Shown piece after piece: positions 1 through 8,445 of a DNA stretch of 32,755 nt. Source of the stretch: Candidatus Amphrikana amoebophyrae (GTDB lineage: Bacteria; Chlamydiota; Chlamydiia; Chlamydiales; JACRBE01). The stretch's first letter is position 1, and each line of letters opens with the position of its first letter. The stretch is taken from positions 1 through 32,755 of the forward strand of contig JAUHQG010000043.1 in the NCBI GenBank assembly GCA_030408475.1. Reading direction: 5' to 3'. The notes under the pieces were generated by a model, which saw only the letters and a list, made by a program, of their open reading frames with translations, was not told the DNA's origin and made no database searches. A program made the position numbers and the translations under genes.

Positions 1-1421
1 TTTAAAAAGGAGCCCGTTGGAGCATCTTCTATAATATACCCCCTAGATTCAATTAACTCGCGAAAATGATCAGCTTGTGCATAGTCTTTTTTTGATCTAG
101 CTTGCTGTCTCATTTCAAATGCTTTTTGAACATCGCTTGGGATGATAAGCTCACTTTGCTCAAAAGTGATAATACTTAAAATTTTATCCATCTCAACGAG
201 AGTAGAGATGATTTCTTGAGCCGCTTTTTCCCCAATTTTACCCTGATCGATCAAGCCATTCATATCTCGAATAAGGTTAAATAGCGCTGCCAAAGCTTCA
301 GCTATATTGAGATCGTCTGCCAAAGCTACTTTAAATTGATTAAATGCTGATACTAACGAATCTCTATATTCTAATCCCGTCTCACCTGATTCAATGTTTT
401 TAAGTCTAAAGACAAAGGCATTTATTCTTTTTAAACTATTTCTAGCCCCCTCAAGCCCTTCCATAGTAAAATTTAGTTGAACTCGATAATGAGTTTGGAG
501 CAAAGCTAATCTCACCTCTTTACCACTAAAGCCTTTCTGAAGTAAATTGCGCAAGGTGTAGAAGTTGCCCAAGCTTTTCGACATTTTCTTCCCTTCGACT
601 AAAAGGTGCTCAGAGTGGAGCCAATGTTTAGCAAAACATTTTTGAGTACACGCTTCAGATTGAGCGATCTCATTTTCGTGGTGAGGGAATTTGTTATCAA
701 CTCCACCAACATGAATATCTAAGGTTTCGCCTAGATGCTTAATAGCCATAGCAGAACATTCGATATGCCATCCTGGCCTACCCTTCCCAAAAGGCGACTC
801 CCAAAAAATGGGGCCATCTCGAGATTCGTCATACGCCTTCCAAAGGACAAAATCAGAGGCGTTTTCTTTTTCGTACTCATCCGCATCATTGTGCAAAGAG
901 GCATTTTGCTTCAAATCGTCTAAACAAAAGTGAGAAAGTCTACCATAAGAAGGGAAAGACTCTATTTTGAAATATACACTCTTGTCTTTACCAATGTAGG
1001 CAGCCCCTTCATCGATTAACCTTTCAATCATGGCAATCATTTCAGGGATATGATCGGTGGCATAAGGGTAAACTTCCGCTTTTTCAATACAAAGAGAATC
1101 TATATCCTCGAAAAAAGCATCAATATAGGTTTGAGTGAATTCGGATAATGATTTACCAGCAGCGTTAGCCCCTCTTATCGTTTTATCATCGACATCGGTA
1201 ATATTCATCACTTGTTTAATATGAAAACCCATAAATTTCAAAGTTTTGCGAAGCAAGTCTTCAAAAACATAAGTGCGAAAATTTCCGATATGAGCATAAT
1301 CATATACAGTAGGACCACAAGTATATATTGAGAGACGAGCACCATGATTTATCATCTTCTCTTTTTCTCTAGATTCGCTATTAAATAGCTTTAGATAGGT
1401 GCGTTTATGATCTGGCTCCAT
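1..1421 (-). CDS. cysS: Cysteinyl-tRNA synthetase, C-terminus cut by window edge
   Basis: Charges tRNA-Cys with cysteine in the cytoplasm. My reverse-strand translation is open from the ATG at 1421 to base 1, about 473 codons, so only the last few residues are missing. The class I signature is clear: CGPTVYDYAHIGN with Cys35 (zinc ligand) and HIGN at 44-47, later HHENEIAQSEA, and the KMSKS loop in GKKMSKSLGN. An AAGGA ribosome-binding site lies 8 nt before the ATG. The gene starts 11 nt after the aas stop, so the two are probably co-transcribed. The matching tRNA-Cys is also in this window (26720). Length and motifs are ordinary for CysS. Confidence 0.97.
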   Translation of the reverse strand, partial: MEPDHKRTYLKLFNSESREKEKMINHGARLSIYTCGPTVYDYAHIGNFRTYVFEDLLRKTLKFMGFHIKQVMNITDVDDKTIRGANAAGKSLSEFTQTYIDAFFEDIDSLCIEKAEVYPYATDHIPEMIAMIERLIDEGAAYIGKDKSVYFKIESFPSYGRLSHFCLDDLKQNASLHNDADEYEKENASDFVLWKAYDESRDGPIFWESPFGKGRPGWHIECSAMAIKHLGETLDIHVGGVDNKFPHHENEIAQSEACTQKCFAKHWLHSEHLLVEGKKMSKSLGNFYTLRNLLQKGFSGKEVRLALLQTHYRVQLNFTMEGLEGARNSLKRINAFVFRLKNIESGETGLEYRDSLVSAFNQFKVALADDLNIAEALAALFNLIRDMNGLIDQGKIGEKAAQEIISTLVEMDKILSIITFEQSELIIPSDVQKAFEMRQQARSKKDYAQADHFRELIESRGYIIEDAPTGSFL

Positions 1422-1432
1422 GCCTTATATCC

Positions 1433-4165
1433 TTATGCTAGCTCATGTTGAAATCGTGAATCGATTGCGCGGTAATCGATTTTCCCCGTTCCCATAGTGG
1501 GTATTTTATCTACTACATCTACTTTAGCCACTTTAACAATTCTTCCAAAGCCTGAATCTTTAAGCATTTCGTTAACTACTTCGCGATCCATCTTCACAGT
1601 CGTTAACAAACCAAGTCTTGGCTTCACGCCATCTTTCTCAACAGCACTTAAAACAAAACAAGCCTCATTGGGATCGAGATCGAGATGTCTTTCGAGTGAT
1701 TTACAGATAAGTTCATGTTCAACTGAAGCTAAAGAAATCATTTCTCCGCCTATTTTAACAAATCGTTTGAGACGGCCTGATAAAATCAAACTTCCCATTT
1801 CATCAATATAACCTATATCAGAACTTCTATAATATTGCTCACCCTCTAATTCGATAAAAGTGTTGGCCTTCCCTTTGCCTAAATAGCCTTGAAAAACGCT
1901 TGGGCCTCTTATACAAATTTCCCCAGGTTTACTTTCATCAATAAGTTGCTCCGTATCTGGATTTATAACCCTTAAAGTAATTCCAGGTAGAGGTTGACCC
2001 ACTCCTTTAGCGCCAGTACCAGGCCTTTGAATAGTGACAACTGGAGAACACTCCGTAATTCCGTAACCCTCGATAAAAAGGCATTCATTTTTATTGCCAA
2101 GTTGAGTTAAACTTGAAGGCAAATCTTCAGGCGCTTTTTCAGCACCTGAAACAAAAAGTCGTACTGATCGCAGCTCATCTTCTTTAGTGACTCGCACCAC
2201 GTTTTTCAAAAAGCTAGGAGCGCAAGCCAGAATAGTAACTCCATTATCTTCGCAATCTGAAACTATTTGATTAGCATCAGTAGGATCTGGAGAATAAAAC
2301 ACTTTCATACCGCATAAAAGGGGCAAAAGTCCCACAACTGAAAAGCCAAAAGAATGAAAAGGTGGTAAACAGCAGTACATTAGATCGTTTGAGCGCATAG
2401 CAATGCACATCAAAGCTGCTGATTGGTTACTAATTATGTTCTTATGAGAAAGGGGCACTGCTTTAGGATAAGCTTCCGTTCCGCTAGTAAATAAGACCAC
2501 AGCAGGATCATCGCGTTTAATTTTTTCTAATTCAAGTTTTCGAATTATCGCTTTAGCTTTCTTTTTAGCTAAAAGGGCTCCTGACACTTTTTCAAGAGTA
2601 GAAATAGATGATTTTACATCTTCCATTAAGATGAGCAGATCTTCAAGTTTACCCATTTCGATGTGATCGAGTTTATCAAGAAACTTTCTAGAGCTCATAA
2701 CCGTTTTTATATCGAGAAGATCGACAGCATGCTCTAAAGAGCGAAGACCTGCAGTCCAATTGAGCATAACGGGAATTTTACGGGCAAGCATGGTTGCTAA
2801 AATAATGATATAAACGCCACAAGAAGAGGGCAACATTATACCAATATACTTGCCTTTCATTTTGGCAATTTTCTTTGATAAAATAATAGCTGCTAATTTT
2901 AAACGATCATAGCTTAATTCACCTGAGATAGCGTCACCACAAGCAGTTAAGCTTTTCATTCTATCGCAAGATTTTAAGAAAGAAATAGGAATATTTCGCT
3001 CGTCGACAATTGCTGGAATAGGCCTTTTCTCTTCCTCTTTTTTCTCTAGCTTTTTCTTTTCAAGCTGTTCTTTAAAAGGATTGGCTTCTTTATCTTTCAC
3101 TTTCATTGCTAAGGAATATAGATCACTTACTAATCTTAAATCACCAGGTTCCACTTTAACGTGAAGATCAAATTCTTTGGTTAAAAAAGCATACACATTG
3201 GCCACATCAAGAGAGTCCATCCCTAAATCAAATGAGAGTTGATCATTGGGTTTGATTTGCAATTTTTCATCTTCAAGCACTTTGCGAATCTGAGCATTAA
3301 TTTTCTCTTGAACACTACTTGGAGCCTCTACTTTTGATATAAAAAGGCTTTGCCTTTTTGGATCAAACTCGATATCGGGTACTTTATGCCTGTAAAAGCG
3401 GTATGAAACTAGCTTAAGAGGTTCTTCATCAACAATTTCACCTTTATCATTTTCATATTTGTTATAAAAATCTTCGAGATAACGGTTCATCTCCTTTTTA
3501 TCGGCTCCATAAGGGAAATTTTCTGGATTTATAGAAAACTCGATAGAAATTTTTCTTCTAGGAGTGAAGAAAATGAAATTCTTAAAGACAATTTTAATTC
3601 CCTTTAAAAGTAGTCCCCAAAAACTAGGAATACTACCTGTGAGAGCTCTAGAGAACATTGATCCCCAAAGACCATCCATACGCACTAATACAATGTTAAA
3701 GTCTTGGTAATCTGTAAGTAGTCTATTAATAAGGGAACTTCCACCAATTTTTTCATGAGCTGTTCGCTTTAAAAAACCAGACGGGTATACGAGTAAGTTC
3801 TTTCCCTCTTTAAGTTTTGAGAGGATTTGACCGTAGGCATCATCCCCTTTTTTTACTTTCCAAGCATTAACCGAAGTTTCAAAATCTGGAATAGGGATCG
3901 CTCCTACCGCATCCATAAAAAATTTAGCGCCGGGATAGTAGAAAAACTTTTCGACAACCAAAGGATGAGGCTTAAACTTAGGCCATAACTTAGTGGTCAT
4001 TAAAATGGGGTCGATTTCTGCAGGGTGATTGGGCAGAATGAGACAACCTTTCTTAGATTTTTTAAGTTTCTTGAGTTCACTAATATTTTTATAGCTGATG
4101 CTATACCTTAGGCTCAAACTAAAACTCATAATCCAACTTATCAATTTAGCAATTGCATTTTTCAT
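1433..4165 (-). CDS. aas: Trifunctional acyltransferase / ACP domain / acyl-ACP synthetase (Aas-like)
   Basis: A 910-residue protein with three recognisable parts. Residues about 35-240 form a PlsC-type lysophospholipid acyltransferase with the NHxxxxD motif (His47, Asp52) and YPSG at 127-130. Residues about 285-355 look like an acyl carrier protein domain, with DLGMDSLD placing the phosphopantetheine serine at Ser318. After a Lys/Glu-rich linker (about 365-382) comes an AMP-binding adenylation domain with the P-loop FTSGTEAYPK at 559-568 and a C-terminal GTGKIDYR lysine (Lys895). The set suggests activation of free fatty acids, loading onto a carrier and esterification to lysophospholipid at the membrane. 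Chlamydiae are known to activate host fatty acids with an acyl-ACP synthetase. The internal ACP-like module is the unusual part. A weak AGG ribosome-binding site precedes the ATG. Confidence 0.9.
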   Translation of the reverse strand: MKNAIAKLISWIMSFSLSLRYSISYKNISELKKLKKSKKGCLILPNHPAEIDPILMTTKLWPKFKPHPLVVEKFFYYPGAKFFMDAVGAIPIPDFETSVNAWKVKKGDDAYGQILSKLKEGKNLLVYPSGFLKRTAHEKIGGSSLINRLLTDYQDFNIVLVRMDGLWGSMFSRALTGSIPSFWGLLLKGIKIVFKNFIFFTPRRKISIEFSINPENFPYGADKKEMNRYLEDFYNKYENDKGEIVDEEPLKLVSYRFYRHKVPDIEFDPKRQSLFISKVEAPSSVQEKINAQIRKVLEDEKLQIKPNDQLSFDLGMDSLDVANVYAFLTKEFDLHVKVEPGDLRLVSDLYSLAMKVKDKEANPFKEQLEKKKLEKKEEEKRPIPAIVDERNIPISFLKSCDRMKSLTACGDAISGELSYDRLKLAAIILSKKIAKMKGKYIGIMLPSSCGVYIIILATMLARKIPVMLNWTAGLRSLEHAVDLLDIKTVMSSRKFLDKLDHIEMGKLEDLLILMEDVKSSISTLEKVSGALLAKKKAKAIIRKLELEKIKRDDPAVVLFTSGTEAYPKAVPLSHKNIISNQSAALMCIAMRSNDLMYCCLPPFHSFGFSVVGLLPLLCGMKVFYSPDPTDANQIVSDCEDNGVTILACAPSFLKNVVRVTKEDELRSVRLFVSGAEKAPEDLPSSLTQLGNKNECLFIEGYGITECSPVVTIQRPGTGAKGVGQPLPGITLRVINPDTEQLIDESKPGEICIRGPSVFQGYLGKGKANTFIELEGEQYYRSSDIGYIDEMGSLILSGRLKRFVKIGGEMISLASVEHELICKSLERHLDLDPNEACFVLSAVEKDGVKPRLGLLTTVKMDREVVNEMLKDSGFGRIVKVAKVDVVDKIPTMGTGKIDYRAIDSRFQHELA

Positions 4166-4201
4166 AGAATGACCTAGTCGTTTATCATTGATCGATGTCC
4201 C

Positions 4202-4230
4202 ATATTAGCAAAGACAATTTTTAAACCCAA
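4202..4230 (-). promoter_or_regulatory. Putative promoter for aas-cysS
   Basis: On the minus strand TTGGGT (4225-4230) and TAATAT (4202-4207) are 17 bp apart, a sigma-70-like arrangement about 37 nt upstream of the aas start. Visual match only, in AT-rich DNA. Confidence 0.4.
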
Positions 4231-4401
4231 GTAATAAAATAATCCCATGAACTGCGCCTTTATATTGGTAAAAAGAGTCTTCTTACCACTTCACAAATCC
4301 ATAACTACTTATTAAATAAAAACATACAAACTATAATTAACAAGTCACATAAACAAAGTTATTTATAAACAACTCACAATCAATAGGATATGCGTGATAC
4401 A

Positions 4402-4434
4402 ACTTGCGCAAGTAACTAACAATCAATTAGTTGC
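4402..4434. repeat. Paired dyads upstream of the 4505 gene, possible operator
   Basis: ACTTGCGCAAGT (4402-4413) is a perfect 12-bp palindrome. Immediately after it AACTAA (4414-4419) and TTAGTT (4427-4432) form a second inverted repeat with a 7-nt gap, extendable to GTAACTAA/TTAGTTGC with one G-T pair. Both sit just upstream of a -35-like TTGACT (4442-4447). They lie in the 339-bp spacer 4166-4504, where I see no gene. Confidence 0.4.
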
Positions 4435-4441
4435 ATAACTA

Positions 4442-4470
4442 TTGACTTAATATTAAGTTTATTACAATAT
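4442..4470 (+). promoter_or_regulatory. Putative promoter for the small basic ORF
   Basis: TTGACT (4442-4447) and CAATAT (4465-4470) have a 17-bp spacer; TACAAT (4463-4468) is an alternative -10 with 15 bp. The predicted start of transcription is about 30 nt before the ATG at 4505. Confidence 0.4.
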
Positions 4471-4504
4471 TCAATAAAAGATGCAATAAACCCACTGTTG
4501 AACA

Positions 4505-4717
4505 ATGAGTAAAAAAGAAAAAAAGACCAAACTGTCGCGTGATACAGATATAATCAAAAAAACTACCCATTTAGCCCGTTTACTTAAGCAATATTCTGAA
4601 AAAAAAGAAAAAAAGCGGATCTCACTAAAAAACAAAGTGTTCCGTAGAGATGGCTCATTAGAACACAAATTAGAAGAAGTGGCGCGATTTTTGAAAAAAA
4701 ACATCAAAAAAATCTGA
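4505..4717 (+). CDS. Small lysine-rich hypothetical protein
   Basis: Seventy residues, strongly basic, with repeated Lys/Glu runs (KKEKKTK, KKEKKR) and a Lys-rich end (FLKKNIKKI). I do not recognise a family. Small basic proteins that bind nucleic acid occur in chlamydiae, but this lacks the Ala/Pro/Lys repeats of the Hc1/Hc2 histone-like proteins, so that is only a possibility. No convincing ribosome-binding site precedes the ATG, although a promoter-like pair lies upstream. A-rich DNA encodes Lys-rich ORFs by chance, so the gene itself is uncertain. The antisense ORF over the same interval looks like a shadow. Confidence 0.4.
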   Translation: MSKKEKKTKLSRDTDIIKKTTHLARLLKQYSEKKEKKRISLKNKVFRRDGSLEHKLEEVARFLKKNIKKI

Positions 4718-4837
4718 TCTACTTTTAAGAATCATAAACGAATGGAAGAGAAAGAAAATTATTATTTTAATTTTTTGTTGACGTTGAATTAGTAAATTCT
4801 TTAAAAAGAGCCTTCAAAGTACCTATGGAGGTTAATC

Positions 4838-5035
4838 GTGTTAGTAAGTCCAACAGCAGATACAACTGCAACAGAGATCAAAATAAGTAATAACCCAAGT
4901 GTTTCTGAATTAGCAGCAACATTTTTTCCACCTAATCCTTATACAGGAAACGGCAAACAAATTGCCGCATCCTATACATTTAATCACAATTCAATACCTA
5001 AAATAACGCAAGTTATTGCAGCTGCGATTCTTTAG
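4838..5035 (+). CDS. Small hypothetical protein, GTG start
   Basis: A 65-residue ORF starting with GTG at 4838, preceded by GGAGG (4827-4831) at 6-nt spacing, one of the best ribosome-binding sites in this region. The sequence is rich in Thr, Ala, Pro and Asn, with almost no charge, and ends in a hydrophobic IAAAIL. No family is recognised. It converges on bioY and the two 3' ends overlap by 23 bp. The polar Ser/Thr-rich start would suit a secreted chlamydial protein, but that is a guess. TTGACG (4778-4783) is a possible -35 box, without a clear -10. Confidence 0.5.
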   Translation: MLVSPTADTTATEIKISNNPSVSELAATFFPPNPYTGNGKQIAASYTFNHNSIPKITQVIAAAIL

Positions 5036-5582
5036 GTTGAGAACTCACTAAAGAAGAAAAGAATAGCAACTTAACAGCATCACCGATGATGAATGGAACA
5101 AATCCTGTTAAAAAGGCGGCTTTAAGTCCGATAAAGGTTGAAAGCCAGGCAACTCCAAATACAAAGTTGACCATTGATCCCATGAACATCGCAATAAATG
5201 CTCGATTGCGACCACTTTTCATCTTTAATTTCTCATATATAGGGCTAATAACAAGTGGTGATATTAAATAGAAAAAAATATACCCGGCTGTTGGCCCTAT
5301 GAATTTATACAAACCACCCGTACATCCTGCTAAAACAGGCATATTGATTGCTGCTTGAGCTAAAAATAAGCTGATAGCTATCAGCGCTCCCCTTCTGCCT
5401 AAAAGAATTGGCAAGAAAAAGATTAGCTGAGGTTGAATGGTAATAGGAACCATTGAAAATGGTAGTGGGATTGTCATCCAAGCAGACATAGATAAGCATA
5501 AACTAACCAAGACAGGTATAATAAATTGCCTAAAAACTGACTTTTTGTTGCCAATGTCTAATGTTTTAACTAATGTGCTCAT
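5013..5582 (-). CDS. bioY: Biotin transporter substrate-binding subunit BioY
   Basis: Membrane protein of 189 residues, the usual BioY size, with about six hydrophobic segments. Typical BioY stretches are PLPFSMVPITIQPQ (first loop), ILLGRRGAL, and a glycine-rich GGLYKFIGPTAGYI before the third helix. BioY captures biotin, alone or with an ECF energising module; no EcfA/T genes are nearby. GGAG lies 7 nt before the ATG, in the 9-nt gap after the Nudix stop, so it is probably translated from the fabF-nudix transcript. Biotin uptake fits the neighbourhood, since fatty acid synthesis needs biotinylated acetyl-CoA carboxylase. Confidence 0.9.
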   Translation of the reverse strand: MSTLVKTLDIGNKKSVFRQFIIPVLVSLCLSMSAWMTIPLPFSMVPITIQPQLIFFLPILLGRRGALIAISLFLAQAAINMPVLAGCTGGLYKFIGPTAGYIFFYLISPLVISPIYEKLKMKSGRNRAFIAMFMGSMVNFVFGVAWLSTFIGLKAAFLTGFVPFIIGDAVKLLFFSSLVSSQPKESQLQ

Positions 5583-5591
5583 ATAAATCTC

Positions 5592-6026
5592 CTAAGCTAT
5601 AGTTCTTAATTTGCCAATAACTTGTTCACAAAGACGTTTTCCTTCATCAAAAGTAATTCGCTCTATGGCTTCTTCTGGTTTAAACCATCCACCATCTAAA
5701 ATTTCTTCACTCTGTAATACGGGTTTAATTTCCGAGTCTACTTCAGCTAGATAGTAATGCACTGTTTTAGAAATATCAGTACCGTCATGATTTTTAAATT
5801 GATACTTTTCCAAAAGAGGCTCTTTTTCTAAAACTCTTTTTATCGGTAATTTAGTCTCTTCAAAAAGTTCTCGCTTTGCAGCATCCACCTCACTTTCATG
5901 GGTTTCTTTATGGCCTTTAGGAAATCCCCAAAAATCGCCATTTTTATGCTTAACAAGATAGAGCTTCCAGAATCCTAAATCATTTTTCGTTAATGGGATG
6001 ATGCCATATGAAACATCTTTTTCCAT
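5592..6026 (-). CDS. Nudix hydrolase, Ap4A-type
   Basis: Protein of 144 residues with a Nudix box at 38-60: Gly38, Glu44 and REL-x-EET (Arg52, Glu53, Glu56, Glu57), with Lys59 where the consensus has Gly. GFPKGHKE before the box and the overall size match bacterial diadenosine tetraphosphate hydrolases and the Chlamydia Nudix protein that neighbours fabF. It probably cleaves dinucleoside polyphosphates in the cytoplasm. Its start is 3 nt after the fabF stop, and its ribosome-binding site AAGGA lies inside the last codons of fabF, so the two are translationally coupled. The exact substrate cannot be read from sequence. Confidence 0.88.
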   Translation of the reverse strand: MEKDVSYGIIPLTKNDLGFWKLYLVKHKNGDFWGFPKGHKETHESEVDAAKRELFEETKLPIKRVLEKEPLLEKYQFKNHDGTDISKTVHYYLAEVDSEIKPVLQSEEILDGGWFKPEEAIERITFDEGKRLCEQVIGKLRTIA

Positions 6027-6029
6027 AAT

Positions 6030-7286
6030 TTAGTCCTTACAAGGAATAAATACTAAAGTGGCATTATGTCCTCCAAACCCAAAAGAGTTTGAGACAGCAC
6101 CAGTAATTTCCAACTCTTTAGCTTCATTCTTAACAATATTGAGTCCCATTGTCTCTTCTTCTTGGTCTTCCAAATTGAGAGTAGGATGCAACTTACCATA
6201 CTTCATCGACATTAAAGTTGCAATAGCTTCAATACCACCAGCAGCTCCAAGGCAATGACCTGTTAAAGACTTAGTTCCATTGATCCACACATTAGAAAGA
6301 TGGTCACCAAAAACACTCTTTAAAGCGCGAATTTCACAAAGATCGCCAACGCTTGTAGAAGTGGCATGAGCATTGATATAGTTAATTTGGCTTTTATCAA
6401 TTCCGCCATCTTTAAGAGCATTTTCGATACATCTGCCAACAACTTCACCATCTTTTCTAGGATCGGTTAAGTGGTAAGCATCGCCATTGACATGTGCGCC
6501 AGCCAATTCACCATAAATAGTTGCCCCGCGCGCTTTAGCATGCTCATAACTCTCTAAAACTAAAATTCCAGCTCCTTCACCCATAACAAAACCATCACGC
6601 CCCTTATCCCAAGGTCTAGAAGCCTTTGTTGGCTCATCATTACGTGTAGACAAAGCTTTGCAAGCAACAAATCCGGCAAGTCCAACATCATTAATAGGCG
6701 CTTCAGTTCCACCACAAACCATCAAATCAGCCTCTCCATCACGAATATGCTTTAAAGCCGAAGCAATTGAATGATTAGCCGTGGCACAAGCTGTCGAAAT
6801 TGAATAGTTTGGACCTTGAAACTCAAGTTCCATGCTTAAAAGAGCACCAGCCATATTAGTAATAATATAAGGAATAAAAAATGGAGTAAGTCTGTTGAAT
6901 CCTTTTTCACGAATGGTATTGACACCTTCAGTAAAGAATTTCATGCCCCCCATTCCAGAACCGACTAAAACACCACATCTAGTTCTATCGAGTTGGTCGA
7001 GTTCATCGAGTTTAAACCCAGCATCTTCTAGAGCTTTTTTTCCAGCAACAACTGCATAAGCAATGAATGGATCAACTCTTCTAGCTTGTTTTTTATCAAG
7101 ATAGTCGCCAACTTCAAAATCTTGAACTTCACCCGCAAATCTTGTTGGGTATTGCTCCACATCAAATGATTCGATCATTCTTATACCGCTTTTACCAGCG
7201 ATTAAAGAGTCATAAAATTTTTTAATATCAGTTCCGTAACACGATGTAGTTCCAAGTCCAGTGACCACAACCCTTCTTTTACTCAT
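6030..7286 (-). CDS. fabF: 3-oxoacyl-ACP synthase II (KAS II)
   Basis: Condenses malonyl-ACP with acyl-ACP in fatty acid elongation. At 418 residues it is full length. The catalytic triad is visible: Cys167 in YSISTACATANHS, His307 in INAHATSTSVGD and His344 in SLTGHCLGAAGG, with the conserved Lys339 in GTKS. The C-terminus has the glycine loop NSFGFGGHNA. First gene of a fabF-nudix-bioY unit on the minus strand. AGGAAAGAAG precedes the ATG, and a good promoter match lies at 7327-7355. Confidence 0.97.
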   Translation of the reverse strand: MSKRRVVVTGLGTTSCYGTDIKKFYDSLIAGKSGIRMIESFDVEQYPTRFAGEVQDFEVGDYLDKKQARRVDPFIAYAVVAGKKALEDAGFKLDELDQLDRTRCGVLVGSGMGGMKFFTEGVNTIREKGFNRLTPFFIPYIITNMAGALLSMELEFQGPNYSISTACATANHSIASALKHIRDGEADLMVCGGTEAPINDVGLAGFVACKALSTRNDEPTKASRPWDKGRDGFVMGEGAGILVLESYEHAKARGATIYGELAGAHVNGDAYHLTDPRKDGEVVGRCIENALKDGGIDKSQINYINAHATSTSVGDLCEIRALKSVFGDHLSNVWINGTKSLTGHCLGAAGGIEAIATLMSMKYGKLHPTLNLEDQEEETMGLNIVKNEAKELEITGAVSNSFGFGGHNATLVFIPCKD

Positions 7287-7326
7287 CTTCTTTCCTACTA
7301 TGAAAACATTGTTTCTATTGCCTACT

Positions 7327-7355
7327 AGATTAGAAGATTATGGAAAATTTCTCAA
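7327..7355 (-). promoter_or_regulatory. Putative promoter for fabF-nudix-bioY
   Basis: Reverse strand: TTGAGA (7350-7355), a 17-bp spacer, then TAATCT (7327-7332), about 40 nt before the fabF ATG. A near-repeat of AAGGRTTAATATC occurs at about 7354 and 7403, flanking the rsfS/fabF boundary. Confidence 0.5.
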
Positions 7356-7380
7356 GGGTTAATATCGATGAAGGTATCGA

Positions 7381-7414
7381 TTAAAAAAAATAAAATATTC
7401 TTAAGGATTAATAT
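7381..7414 (-). terminator. Possible weak terminator after rsfS
   Basis: Reading the minus strand downstream of rsfS, ATATT (7410-7414) can pair with AATAT (7395-7399) across a 10-nt loop, followed by a T-rich tract with eight consecutive T. The stem is short and all A/T, so this is weak; its position between rsfS and the fabF promoter is sensible. Confidence 0.3.
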
Positions 7415-7458
7415 CCGTAATTTGAAAGAGAAATCTCAATTAAATTCAAAACTACAAT

Positions 7459-7848
7459 CTACTTTTGAATTTGTTCTAAATTAATATCAATAATTTTAGC
7501 TTGAGGCCAAATTCGCTCAATTTGATAAAAAGCTCGTAAATCTGGCTTTAAAATATGAACGATAAAATCGGAGTAGTCTAAAGCAACCCAATCTCCATCA
7601 CTCAACCCTTCTTTTTTAAAAGGCTTAATTCCGAGATCATTCAAAGTATCAATTACCTCATTGGCAAGAGCAACGTTGTGTCGACCAATAGAACCTTCAG
7701 CCACTAAGACATAGTCTGTTACAGAAGTTAACGCAGTTAAATCAAGGGCCAAAATATTTTGCCCTTTTTTATCATAAATAGCTTGAGCAGCTAACTTCAC
7801 CTGCTCTAATGTAGAAAGACTCATAGTCGTATTTTCGTTTTTATTCAT
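7459..7848 (-). CDS. rsfS: Ribosomal silencing factor RsfS (YbeB/Iojap)
   Basis: Binds ribosomal protein uL14 and blocks joining of the 30S and 50S subunits when growth slows. At 129 residues it has the usual family length. It shows the family pattern of an N-terminal helix (AAQAIYDKKGQNILALDL), a TDYVLVAEGS segment and the DGDWVALDYSDFIVHI core. No strong ribosome-binding site is visible; an internal Met9 is an alternative start. It lies 36 nt after nadD, a pairing found in many bacteria, and from memory rsfS neighbours fabF in Chlamydia. Confidence 0.93.
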   Translation of the reverse strand: MNKNENTTMSLSTLEQVKLAAQAIYDKKGQNILALDLTALTSVTDYVLVAEGSIGRHNVALANEVIDTLNDLGIKPFKKEGLSDGDWVALDYSDFIVHILKPDLRAFYQIERIWPQAKIIDINLEQIQK

Positions 7849-7884
7849 GCTGTGAGTATACCCGAACCAAAACTTCTAGTCCAG

Positions 7885-8445
7885 TCACTTATATAAATTA
7901 TGTTTTTCCATATAAGTCAAAACGGCATGAGGCAAGAGATGTTCACATATGAACCCCTCCTTAATACGATCTCTTACTTCGGTGCTAGAAATTTGCATAA
8001 TAGGGGTTTTAACTTGCTCAAATCCGGGTAAATTTGGATGACTAGTGCCATGTCTCGTCGCTAAAATAGGGCTGTATTCAGAAATAATTGCTTCCTGCTC
8101 TTTCCACCTAGGGAAATCGGGAATCAACTCATCTGCAATAATAAATCTAATCACACAGTCTGGATGTACTTTAGAGAGTTCTCTTAAAGTATCTATTGTA
8201 TAAGACATACCCCCTCTATTAATTTCTATATCCGTGACATCGATATGATCGTAATGAAGGCACGCGAGTTGAACCATTTCATAACGATGTCTTGCTTCAA
8301 TAGTAATTTTTTCAAAAGGTGATATATTGTTAGGACAAAGTAAAATTTGATCTAACTTGAGCTGTTCTAACACAGAAACAGCCAAATTCAAATGTCCATT
8401 ATGAATAGGGTTAAAACTTCCCCCAAAAAAACCAATCTTCTTCAA
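7885..8445 (-). CDS. nadD: Nicotinate-nucleotide adenylyltransferase
   Basis: Adenylates nicotinate mononucleotide to deamido-NAD. The nucleotidyltransferase signature GGSFNPIHNGH is at the N-terminus and the second signature ISSTEVRDRI near the C-terminus. There is no ATG start. I chose TTG at 8445, giving MKKIGFFGG, which matches how NadD proteins usually begin; it overlaps the HAD stop as TTGA and has GGAAAA upstream. A TTG at 8457 would add four residues. Chlamydiaceae are known to import NAD from the host, so a nadD gene suggests this lineage keeps some NAD synthesis of its own. Confidence 0.9.
   Translation of the reverse strand: MKKIGFFGGSFNPIHNGHLNLAVSVLEQLKLDQILLCPNNISPFEKITIEARHRYEMVQLACLHYDHIDVTDIEINRGGMSYTIDTLRELSKVHPDCVIRFIIADELIPDFPRWKEQEAIISEYSPILATRHGTSHPNLPGFEQVKTPIMQISSTEVRDRIKEGFICEHLLPHAVLTYMEKHNLYK

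Noticed and set aside
4471..4707. 78-residue Phe/Ser-rich ORF on the minus strand
   Set aside because: It is the complement of the A-rich Lys-coding 4505 ORF and has no ribosome-binding site; low complexity explains it.
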